The notes under the pieces: generated by a model
Told to the model about the DNA's origin: nothing
The model's database searches: none
The model's input: the letters and a program-made list of their open reading frames with translations, nothing else
Part shown: positions 33,936-41,615 of the stretch, in pieces
Layout: every line of letters begins with the position of its first letter
Numbering within the stretch: the first letter of the stretch is position 1
Position numbers and translations under genes: made by a program
From: JAGNLV01 sp964612145
GTDB taxonomy: Bacteria; Zixibacteria; MSB-5A5; GN15; FEB-12
Direction: 5' to 3'
DNA length: 64,000 bases
Assembly (NCBI GenBank): GCA_964612145.1
Contig: CAZTBP010000003.1
Coordinates: 134,301 to 198,300 of the forward strand

Positions 33936-34832
33936 GTGGGTACATACATCCCGGCCGGCCGGACTTCGCTGGTGAGGCGAGGAGAAAAGATGCTGCAAGT
34001 GCAGACTGAGTATGCCTACCGGCCGTATCCGCGTATTACGACGACTATTCTGACCGAAGGTCAGGTGCTGCACAAGGTCGAGAAAAAGCTTGAGGCGGTG
34101 ATCAGCTCAATTGAGGAGCAGAACCAGACTGAAGATGTGATGAAGAAGCAGCACCGGGAGGTGTTATCGCTGATCAATGAGCCGGTGCATACGAAACGTC
34201 CGCCGGACGATGAGCCGACCGTGATGCAGAAGGGGCCGATTACAACGCCGAATCCGGAGCCGCCGCCGGTGAAGCCAGAGCCCGAGCCTGATTCAGCGCC
34301 GGGTTCAATGATACTGCCGGATCCGGAGCCGGTACCGCGGGAGCCGGAGTATCCGTCAATTCGTCCGCGGTCGCGCGAGGATGTGGGGCGTCCGATTCCG
34401 GAGTCGCAGCCGACGTTTAACCAGGTTCCGGCGCCCGAGGAGCTGCCGAGGCCGCTGCCGGTGCTGCCGGAGGAGCTAAAAGACAAGTTTGGTGAGATCC
34501 CGGATTTTGAGCATGCGTTTGTGGTGAGTGTGGAGGGAAAGTTCCGAACGGAGGCGGGCGAGAAAGAGTTCAAGCGACGGTTCCGCGAGGTGTACGAGGG
34601 TCTTGAGGACGTGCTGAATGTTTTTGGTTTGATCAAGGGGAATCCGGCGCGGCGCGAGGAGGGTGTTGTTGAGGTCGAGCGGAACCGGTTGTTTTTGGCG
34701 AGTTCGGGGGATCAGATGTTTTTTGTAGCGGTTCGTCCGGGGCATACGGGTGAGAATTACGAGAAGGCGATCAAGGCTATATTGTTCCCGGATGAGTTAG
34801 TGTTGTTTTTGCAGCAGAAGATGACGCAATAG
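33936..34832 (+). CDS. Proline-rich protein with a possible Roadblock/LC7-like C-terminal domain
   Basis: A 298-residue protein without a signal peptide. Its conserved-looking N-terminal segment (LQVQTEYAYRPYPRITTTIL) is followed by a coiled region. A disordered stretch of Pro/Glu repeats (PNPEPPPVKPEPEPDS) covers about 95-185. The C-terminal ~110 residues (FGEIPDFEHAFVVSVEGKF...NRLFLASSGDQMFFVAV) have the alpha-beta pattern of Roadblock/LC7 domains, which serve as small-GTPase partners in bacteria. The GTG start has AAGGAAG 8 nt upstream. The fold assignment is tentative, and no GTPase gene is adjacent. Confidence 0.55.
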   Translation: MGTYIPAGRTSLVRRGEKMLQVQTEYAYRPYPRITTTILTEGQVLHKVEKKLEAVISSIEEQNQTEDVMKKQHREVLSLINEPVHTKRPPDDEPTVMQKGPITTPNPEPPPVKPEPEPDSAPGSMILPDPEPVPREPEYPSIRPRSREDVGRPIPESQPTFNQVPAPEELPRPLPVLPEELKDKFGEIPDFEHAFVVSVEGKFRTEAGEKEFKRRFREVYEGLEDVLNVFGLIKGNPARREEGVVEVERNRLFLASSGDQMFFVAVRPGHTGENYEKAIKAILFPDELVLFLQQKMTQ

Positions 34833-34860
34833 ACAGGGCACGAGTTCTTTCCCAATAAAA

Positions 34861-34890
34861 AAACCCGCCGTTGCCGGCGGGTTACATTTT
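34861..34890 (+). terminator. Intrinsic terminator
   Basis: AACCCGCCG/CGGCGGGTT 9-bp stem with a 4-nt loop, weak T-tail (ACATTTTA), preceded by a run of A. Confidence 0.65.
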
Positions 34891-34892
34891 AG

Positions 34893-35197
34893 CGGGGAGA
34901 GAGCTACGAAATTTGAAAACTCACACCAAAATATCTACGTTAAAGGGTTTTTACAGCCACCTCTCGCATATCGCTTCCGCTACCGTCGCAAGACGGGTCT
35001 CGGCGTACACTCGTCGAGAAAGAGGCAACCTTCATTAGCGGAGTGTAAAGGGTTTTCAAATAACATCTCTCTCACCCCAGTTGCTATATACTACGACGGT
35101 TTTTGGTAAACATGCAATACTTTTTTGGATTACTTGCCGGGTGGAAGTGTTTTGTGTATGTTTCTGCGCAATAAACGCTCAGGATGGAGTTGCGGGC
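34893..35197 (+). other. Leader/promoter region before acpS
   Basis: A 305-nt gene-free stretch, more AT-rich than the surroundings. The string taaagggtttt occurs at 34941-34951 and 35046-35056 as a direct repeat about 105 bp apart. No complete small gene or known RNA was recognised. Confidence 0.35.
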
Positions 35198-35572
35198 ATG
35201 GTTCATGCAATCGGCCTAGATCTGGTCGAAGTTGCTCGGATGCAGGAGGATATCGAGAAGTACGGGGAGCGGTTCGTGGACCGTATACTGGGCGCCGAGG
35301 AGCGGGCCCTGTATGACGGTCGGGTGGACAAGGAGCATTTTCTGGCCGGTCGGTTTGCGGCCAAGGAAGCGATTGTCAAGGCGCTCGGTTTTCGTTTGAA
35401 GGAGCGGCCGGCGTGGAATGTGCTGCAGGTGCTTAATGACGAAGCCGGTCGGCCGGTGTGTGTGTTCCCCGAGGATATTACAACGCAGCTTGGCCGGGTG
35501 TCCTGCCTGATCTCCATTACACATGAGAAGACGCATGCCGCGGCAGTGGCGATTATACAGGAGGTATCATGA
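35198..35572 (+). CDS. acpS: Holo-[acyl-carrier-protein] synthase
   Basis: Attaches 4'-phosphopantetheine from CoA to ACP. The 124-residue protein shows AIGLDLVEVARM (Mg2+-binding Asp), FLAGRFAAKEAIVKALG (Glu and Lys) and the end ISITHEKTHAAAVAI. The start at ATG 35198 removes a poorly conserved extension. Its stop overlaps the pyrE start by 4 nt. Confidence 0.95.
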   Translation: MVHAIGLDLVEVARMQEDIEKYGERFVDRILGAEERALYDGRVDKEHFLAGRFAAKEAIVKALGFRLKERPAWNVLQVLNDEAGRPVCVFPEDITTQLGRVSCLISITHEKTHAAAVAIIQEVS

Positions 35573-36153
35573 CGACCCAGACCGAGGATCTCGTGCAGTT
35601 ATTCAAAGATTCCGGAGCACTTCTGACAGGGCATTTCAAGCTGACGTCGGGACGGCACTCCGATGTGTATTACGAGAAGTTCACACTGCTTCGGCAGCCG
35701 GCGTTGTGCACGAAGCTGTGTGAGAAGATGGCACAATCGCTTGAGGGAACGGGCGTGCAGACGATCGTGGGGCCCACGACGGGCGGGATTATTCTGGCGT
35801 ATGATGTTGCGAGATACATGGGGATCGAGTCGATTTACGCTGAGGCGGCTGACGACGGCAAGGGACGAGTGTTCAAGCGGGGATTCACGCTTGAGCCTGG
35901 GCAGAAGATTGCGATTGCTGACGATGTGCTGACGACGGGGAGGTCGGTGTTGGAGGTGATTGATCTGGTGAAGAAGTACCAGGCGGAGATTGTGGGGATC
36001 CGGTTGATGCTGGATCGGTCGAACGGGAAGGTGACATTTGACTATCCGTTTGAGGCGCTGGCGACGGTGGCGGCGGACAGCTGGACGCCGGAGGAGTGTC
36101 CGTTGTGCGCGAAGGGGGCGGAGATGACGCAGCGGGGGAGTCGGAAGTTTTAG
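35569..36153 (+). CDS. pyrE: Orotate phosphoribosyltransferase
   Basis: Makes orotidine-5'-phosphate from orotate and PRPP in pyrimidine synthesis. The 194-residue protein has KLTSGRHSDVYYEK near the start and the PRPP loop IADDVLTTGRSVLEVID. The C-terminal CPLC plus a further basic tail is common in one PyrE subgroup. It is translationally coupled to acpS. Confidence 0.95.
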   Translation: MTTQTEDLVQLFKDSGALLTGHFKLTSGRHSDVYYEKFTLLRQPALCTKLCEKMAQSLEGTGVQTIVGPTTGGIILAYDVARYMGIESIYAEAADDGKGRVFKRGFTLEPGQKIAIADDVLTTGRSVLEVIDLVKKYQAEIVGIRLMLDRSNGKVTFDYPFEALATVAADSWTPEECPLCAKGAEMTQRGSRKF

Positions 36154-36180
36154 GGGGATGATATAGTAAGCTAAAGGAGG

Positions 36181-37878
36181 CTACTGTGCCGGGACGGGCG
36201 TGGTCCTGGGGGGCGATTCGGTGGTGGCCAGGGGGAAAGTGATGGTGATGGTGGTGCCGACGCCGGGGGTGGAGTCGACGTTCAGTTGGCCGTTGTGGGA
36301 GTCAACGATCCGTTTGCAGACCAAAAGGCCGAATCCGTGGCCGTCTTTCTTGGTCGTGAATTTCTGTTCAAACGCTCTGGCGAGCAGTTCCGGTTGGATG
36401 CCGCAGCCGGTGTCGTTGATGATGAACCGGAAGGTATCTTCGCCGGGACGCTGTTCGATGCGGGTGCGGATGATGCGCTGTTCGCTGCCCCGGGTGGCAT
36501 CGGCGGCGTTGTTGAACATATTGTAGAGCAGTTGCTGGATATGGATTGAGTCGGCCTCAAACCGTATCGTGGAGGTTGGCGGGGTAAATTCGATCGCGAC
36601 GTTGCGGAAGCGTTTTTGTGGTTTGAGGTAGTCGATGACTTCGGTCAGCAGTTGGTCGAAATAGACGGTTTCTTTCTGGGAGGCGATCGGGGTGAGGTCC
36701 ATCAAGTTACTGGTGAACTGTTTCATCTTGTCGATGTTGGTCTGGATAGCCGAGACGAATTTGTCGACGCCGTCGATTGACGCTTTGCGCAGCTGGTGTT
36801 CCAGCAGTGAGAAGTTGCCGGCGACAACGCCGAGGAAGTTATTTATTTCGTGGCCAATTTCGGCCGACATTTCGCCTTTGGTCGCCAGTTTTTCCAGTGA
36901 AATGGTCTCGTCCTGCATCTCTTTGAGCTGGGCATAGGCTTTCTGGGTCTCTTCGAGGAGGAAGAGGTTTTCCAGGGAGACAGCCAGTTGGCTGGCGGCG
37001 ATGTTGAGCATTTTCAAGTCGGTGCCGGACAGGTTGGCGGTATCGTCGGAGCACTTAATCATGATAAGGCCATAGACGGTATCCGCGCGGCAGATAGGCA
37101 TGACGACCATGGCGGTACCGTCGCCGAACCAGGAGGGCAGGAGCCGTCGCTGGAGATCGGGGTCGGGGTTATTGTGCAGGAAGGGGTGTTCATCGGGCGC
37201 CGTAACGATGGCGGGTTCGTTAAAGTTTTCGGTATTGAGGTTTCGGATGAGCTGGATAGCCTCGTCGTCTTCGACGACAGCTTCAAGGGGTGAGTCGCCG
37301 ACGAGGGTGATGTATTCGATGGTAGAGCGGTCGCGGTCCCAGTGGATGAGGGCGCCCTGTTCGGCTTCGAGGTGCATCATGACGAAGCGCAGAGAGACAG
37401 TCGACAGGGATTTACGGTCGCCGACGGTTACGAGCATCTGGTTGAGGTTTGAGAGGCGTTCGAGTTCGGCGCCGGAGTCGCGGCTGGCCATTTCGCGGAG
37501 TTTTTCAGCGGCTTTGGCGACGGCCTGGCGCATCTCGGTAAGTTCGAACGGTTTGAGGATGTAGTCAAAGGCGCCTTGTTTGATGGCGTCTTTGGCGGAA
37601 TTCAGGTTAGCGTAGCCAGTCATGTAGATGACGCCGATATTAGGGAAGCGTTCGCGGGCGCGTCGGACCAGCTCGGTACCGTCCATGTGGGGCATACGGA
37701 TGTCGGTGAGGAGCAGGTCGGTGTGTCCCTGTTCGAGCCTTTTCAGGGCATCGTCGCCGTTGGAGGCGGTCCTGATCTGATAGCCCTCGTCTTCAAGGGC
37801 GTCTCGAACCAGTGACTGAACGACCGACTCATCGTCGACAACAAGAATGTTTACCGCTTGTTGATCGGTGTCGCTCAT
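36181..37878 (-). CDS. Receiver-GAF-histidine kinase (hybrid, receiver first)
   Basis: A 565-residue cytoplasmic protein. The receiver (1-120) has D59 in LLLTDIRMP and K109 before PF. A GAF-like domain (about 150-300) and a short coiled coil follow, then the dimerisation helix with H343 in IGHEINNF and an ATPase domain (NNAADATRGS, NDTGCGIQ, GHGFGLLVCKR). The order receiver-then-kinase suggests it receives phosphate from the membrane kinase of the cluster and passes it on. No DNA-binding domain is present. Last gene of a five-gene operon, overlapping the preceding receiver gene by 4 nt. Confidence 0.93.
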   Translation of the reverse strand: MSDTDQQAVNILVVDDESVVQSLVRDALEDEGYQIRTASNGDDALKRLEQGHTDLLLTDIRMPHMDGTELVRRARERFPNIGVIYMTGYANLNSAKDAIKQGAFDYILKPFELTEMRQAVAKAAEKLREMASRDSGAELERLSNLNQMLVTVGDRKSLSTVSLRFVMMHLEAEQGALIHWDRDRSTIEYITLVGDSPLEAVVEDDEAIQLIRNLNTENFNEPAIVTAPDEHPFLHNNPDPDLQRRLLPSWFGDGTAMVVMPICRADTVYGLIMIKCSDDTANLSGTDLKMLNIAASQLAVSLENLFLLEETQKAYAQLKEMQDETISLEKLATKGEMSAEIGHEINNFLGVVAGNFSLLEHQLRKASIDGVDKFVSAIQTNIDKMKQFTSNLMDLTPIASQKETVYFDQLLTEVIDYLKPQKRFRNVAIEFTPPTSTIRFEADSIHIQQLLYNMFNNAADATRGSEQRIIRTRIEQRPGEDTFRFIINDTGCGIQPELLARAFEQKFTTKKDGHGFGLLVCKRIVDSHNGQLNVDSTPGVGTTITITFPLATTESPPRTTPVPAQ

Positions 37879-38243
37879 ACCGTTTTAGCTTTGGCGAGCA
37901 CTGAGTCCAGTGTTCGCCGGACCTGTTCGAGATCGAACGGTTTTGTCAGGCAGCACTGGGCGCCGGCTTTCTGGGCCATTTCGGCCAGCTGGTCGGGCAG
38001 GGAGTCGGTCATGATAAAGAAGAGGTCCGGTTTTTGGGCCGAAACTTCCTGATAGACCTGGTAGCCGTTTTTTCGCGGCATATGTATGTCGCAGAAGGCG
38101 ACGGTGTAGTCGCCGGCCAACGCCATGTCAATTCCCTCCCGACCGTCGCGGGCCAGGTCAACTTCGTAGCCGGCATCGGTTAAATATTCTGCCAGCAGAT
38201 TCCGGATGACTTCGGAGTCATCGATAACAAGTATTTTTGCCAT
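37875..38243 (-). CDS. Single-domain response regulator (CheY-like)
   Basis: A 122-residue receiver with the acidic pair in VIDDSE, phospho-acceptor D52 (AFCDIHMP) and conserved Lys in LTKPFD. No output domain. It ends overlapping the hybrid kinase gene by 4 nt and starts 10 nt after another single receiver. Likely a phosphate shuttle or a target-binding regulator. Confidence 0.93.
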   Translation of the reverse strand: MAKILVIDDSEVIRNLLAEYLTDAGYEVDLARDGREGIDMALAGDYTVAFCDIHMPRKNGYQVYQEVSAQKPDLFFIMTDSLPDQLAEMAQKAGAQCCLTKPFDLEQVRRTLDSVLAKAKTV

Positions 38244-38253
38244 AGTCGTCTTC

Positions 38254-38625
38254 TCATGCGCCGACGGCGTTCGCGACCGACTGCATCAGCTCTTTGATGG
38301 AGAACGGTTTGGAGAGAAACGCGCAGGCGCCGTTGTTTATGGACTGACTGACCGTGTACAAGCTTGAGAATCCTGAGATGACAATGACTTTAGAGTTCGG
38401 GTCATTCTCACAGGCGAACTTGACGACCTCTTCGCCGGAGACATTCGGCATTTTTAGGTCGGTGATGATCAGGTCGTACTTTTTTTGACGGATTTGCTGG
38501 ATAGCCTCGTCACCGTCACAGGCGAGACTTACGTCGAATTCCTCGCTGAGAACTTCGAAGAGGAAGCTGCGGATTATTTCCTCATCGTCGACGACAAGAA
38601 CAGATTTTCTGACCACTTCATCCAT
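38254..38625 (-). CDS. Single-domain response regulator
   Basis: A 123-residue receiver with the acidic pair VVDDEE, D56 in LIITDLKMP and Lys in FLSKPFSI. Again no output domain. It follows the HAMP kinase gene by 29 nt. The two receivers of the cluster are not close copies of each other, so they probably take different partners. Confidence 0.93.
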   Translation of the reverse strand: MDEVVRKSVLVVDDEEIIRSFLFEVLSEEFDVSLACDGDEAIQQIRQKKYDLIITDLKMPNVSGEEVVKFACENDPNSKVIVISGFSSLYTVSQSINNGACAFLSKPFSIKELMQSVANAVGA

Positions 38626-38654
38626 CGCTAGTCTTTTCCAGTCACGTGCAGAAT

Positions 38655-40325
38655 TTATTTGAGGCTACTACTCTTAGTGGTCTTATCGGCTTCATGGGGA
38701 TGTTTCTGAACCGGCAAAATGATGGTGAAGGTTGTGCCGGCGCCGACTTCTGAATCGACCTTAATTTCGCCGCCGTGTTCCTTGATAATTCCGTAGCTTA
38801 CACTGAGGCCGAGTCCGGTGCCTTTGCCGACTTCTTTTGTGGTGAAGAACGGCTCGAAAATCTTGTTGATGAGTTCGGGCTGGATTCCCTGTCCTTCGTC
38901 GATAAAGCGCAGTTCGACGGCGCCGCCGAACTCGCCCACGGCAGGGCTGAATCCGGAGATGATCCGGATTTCCGACTCGGGCGATGAGGCGTGCATGGCG
39001 TTGATAATCATGTTGGTGAAGACCTGCTGGAGCTGGCTGGCGTTGGCCTGGATCAGCGGGAGGTTTTCGGCCAGGTCAACGGTGAGGTTGATCTGTTTCA
39101 TGTGCAGCTGGTGCTCGACGAAAGTGCGGGTCTCCTGAATCACCTGGTTGACATCGACGTCCTCGAATTCGGTGGTATGGGAGGAGCGCGAGAAGCGCAG
39201 GAGGTTCTGCACGATGTTTTTGCATCGACGGGCCTGGGTTTCGATGTCGGTCAGGTAGCGAATGTAGCTTTCGGCTTCCTTTGAGGGGCCATCGGGCGGG
39301 ACGTTCTTTTTCATTTTTTCGAGCGTGAACTGGGCGTAGCCGAGGATTCCGCCAAGCGGATTGTTGAGTTCGTGGGCGACTCCGGCGGCGAGCTGACCGA
39401 TAGCGCTCATCTTTTCGGACTGGATAAGCTGGGCCTGGGCTTCTTCAAGGGCCGCTGTCCGCTCGATAATTTTCTCTTCGAGGTTGCGGTTGTATTCTTC
39501 GATTTCGTCGCGGCTCCGGCGCAGTGAATCGATCATCTTGTTAAAAGTGTTGGCGAGGTGTCCGATTTCATCGAGCTGGTTGATTTCCACGCGCTGGCTG
39601 AGATCGCCCCGGCTGACCTGGTCGGTGACGTTGACGAGCATCTGTACGGGACGGGTAACGACCCGGACAAAGAAAGTCAGGACGAGGATGGTCATGGCCA
39701 CGATGATGAGCATCAGGACGATCGCGGTTTGCTGGGCCTCGGCGATGGACTGGTTCACGGATGCCAGGGAGAGGATCAGCTTGATAGTACCGATGCGCTC
39801 GGTGACGTATTCGTGGGCGACTGATTTATCGATACCGCTGGTGATGCCAAGGGTTTCCCGGCTGAGTTTTTCACGGCGGGAGACGATCGGGTACTGGAGT
39901 TCGATGAATTCTTCGCCGTTGGCGTCTTCAATGTAGTACTCGGATCCCGAGGTGTCGGACTGTGCCGCTTGATCGAGAATGCGTTTGACACTGATGTTAG
40001 CGTCGTTCCACTCACCATGTTGCGATAGGGTCTTGTTGCTTTCGTTGTAAACGGCGGCGAAGGTGACGGCCTCGAACTGGTCGAGAATGGTCAGGAGTTC
40101 GTCGAGTTCGTATTTGGATTCGAAGAGCACGCCGCTTTCGGAGTTCATGGCGAGCATCTGGATCATGGTCTGGCCGCTGGTGGTCAGTTCTCGTCGGTAG
40201 CCGTCGGCCTGGCGGTTGATCAGGTAGCCGCTCATGACGATGATGCTAAGGATCAGCAGGAGCGAGATGGGCACCACGAACTTTGTTCGGAGGCGGAAGC
40301 TTTGCATGCGCTCAAGGAAGCTCAT
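38655..40325 (-). CDS. Membrane sensor kinase (CHASE-like, HAMP, HisKA, ATPase)
   Basis: A 556-residue kinase. Transmembrane helix 1 is at about 15-36, then a 160-residue periplasmic sensor (LAMNSESGVLFESKYELDELL, CHASE8-like), helix 2 at 200-220, HAMP (221-275) and a coiled coil. H318 lies in GVAHELNNPLGG, and the ATPase domain has NAMHAS, DEGQGIQPEL and GKGTGLGLSVSYG. It is in one operon with a periplasmic binding protein gene that overlaps its start by 4 nt, suggesting that the binding protein presents the ligand. Confidence 0.94.
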   Translation of the reverse strand: MSFLERMQSFRLRTKFVVPISLLLILSIIVMSGYLINRQADGYRRELTTSGQTMIQMLAMNSESGVLFESKYELDELLTILDQFEAVTFAAVYNESNKTLSQHGEWNDANISVKRILDQAAQSDTSGSEYYIEDANGEEFIELQYPIVSRREKLSRETLGITSGIDKSVAHEYVTERIGTIKLILSLASVNQSIAEAQQTAIVLMLIIVAMTILVLTFFVRVVTRPVQMLVNVTDQVSRGDLSQRVEINQLDEIGHLANTFNKMIDSLRRSRDEIEEYNRNLEEKIIERTAALEEAQAQLIQSEKMSAIGQLAAGVAHELNNPLGGILGYAQFTLEKMKKNVPPDGPSKEAESYIRYLTDIETQARRCKNIVQNLLRFSRSSHTTEFEDVDVNQVIQETRTFVEHQLHMKQINLTVDLAENLPLIQANASQLQQVFTNMIINAMHASSPESEIRIISGFSPAVGEFGGAVELRFIDEGQGIQPELINKIFEPFFTTKEVGKGTGLGLSVSYGIIKEHGGEIKVDSEVGAGTTFTIILPVQKHPHEADKTTKSSSLK

Positions 40326-41272
40326 CTGTATACCTCCTTGGCTACCGCGACCAGTTCTTCGGGGATTTCCACGTTTATATGGTGGGCTGTTTTTTCGTTA
40401 TAGTGGAACCAGATAACATCGGCGGCAGATACGCTTATCTGGCCGGGAGGGGTTCCGGAGAGGATTCTGTTGGCGATCTGGCCGGCCTGGATTCCAACGG
40501 CTTTATAATCGAAGTCCAGGGCAAACAGGGCGCCGGATTCCACGACGTAGCGCGAGAAGCCCATAAAGGGGACGCCTTTGCGCAGGGTGTTGAGCAGGAT
40601 GTAGCGGGTGGCCTGGGGATCAAAGAGGTCGGGGTCGGCGACCGACCATACGCCGTCGACTGTTCCGGCCAGGGAATCCAGTGCCTCGGGCAGTTGTTTG
40701 CTGCTGGCGACTTTAACGGCCACAAGTTCGATATTCATGCCGGCGGCGACGCTTCTGGCCTCGCGTATGAGGCTGGCGGTATTTTCCGTATAGAGCACGC
40801 CAATGCGTTTGATATCGGGAATGATCATCCGGAAGTAGCGGAACTGGATATCGGTAGGGATATCGAGCGATGCCCCGGTGATGTTTCCGCCGGGTTTTCG
40901 GTTGGAGTCCACGAATCCGGAGAGGACCGGGTACATAACGCCGGCGAAAATAATGGGTGTTTCGCTAAAGTGCTTTTTGGCGAGCGAGGTGGCTGCGCTG
41001 CCTATGGTGAGGATAGCGCGGGGTTTGAGATCCGCAACGGCCTCAATAGTCTTTGCGTCCTGGTCGGCGCCCTGTCCGATGAAGAACGAATGCAGTTCGA
41101 TATCGGGATTGGATCGTCGGATGGTCTTTTTCGCGCCCTGCAGGGTGCGGGTGGTGGAGGTCAGCGAGTCACTCATTAATACGGCGAGTGGTTCGGCCTG
41201 TGCCTCACCGGTGGACCATAGCAGGCAGACCAGGACCAGGGCAGTGAAAGTCCATGTAATGCGCGTGTTCAT
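40322..41272 (-). CDS. Periplasmic substrate-binding protein (ABC_sub_bind type)
   Basis: A 316-residue exported protein; the signal peptide ends at about residue 26 (GEAQA). It has the two-lobe pattern of the ABC_sub_bind / TrpX-like family: GAKKTIRRSNPDIELH..., then AILTIGSAATSLAKK, PIIFAGVMYP, IGVLYTENTASLIREA. No permease or ATPase gene is nearby. Its place as first gene of a two-component operon, overlapping the kinase gene, indicates a role as ligand sensor rather than transporter. Ligands of the family include small amino acids, but here it is unknown. Confidence 0.85.
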   Translation of the reverse strand: MNTRITWTFTALVLVCLLWSTGEAQAEPLAVLMSDSLTSTTRTLQGAKKTIRRSNPDIELHSFFIGQGADQDAKTIEAVADLKPRAILTIGSAATSLAKKHFSETPIIFAGVMYPVLSGFVDSNRKPGGNITGASLDIPTDIQFRYFRMIIPDIKRIGVLYTENTASLIREARSVAAGMNIELVAVKVASSKQLPEALDSLAGTVDGVWSVADPDLFDPQATRYILLNTLRKGVPFMGFSRYVVESGALFALDFDYKAVGIQAGQIANRILSGTPPGQISVSAADVIWFHYNEKTAHHINVEIPEELVAVAKEVYR

Positions 41273-41615
41273 CAGGTGCGGTCGCTCTCCCTGAGTCTGT
41301 CATTTATTCGTCATTGCGGTTGTCGGTGTCACGCTGGTGGCCCGCTGTCGGCCTGCCGTGAGAGGTTCATAACACTCTCCAAAGTATCGGCTTACCGTCG
41401 GGAAAACTTGATGGACTGCGAGGGATGATATCCGAAAAATTTACCAGAGCGTCCCTATTTTTCTTTGTCAAGTATTTACAGGGGGAGCCGATAATTCAAC
41501 AGAAGACCATCAACCGATGGTACAGGTGTATTTCAGAAAGTTTAGACATATCAGTCATTTTTGCATCATGAGACGAAAACAATTTAATGTGAGACATATA
41601 CGAGGAGGAGTTGCC
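41273..41615. other. Divergent promoter region between the sensory operon and the TonB receptor operon
   Basis: A 343-nt non-coding region. A weak promoter candidate for the + side is TTGTCA with GATAAT after 19 nt (around 41467-41497). No repeat or RNA structure was recognised. Confidence 0.35.
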
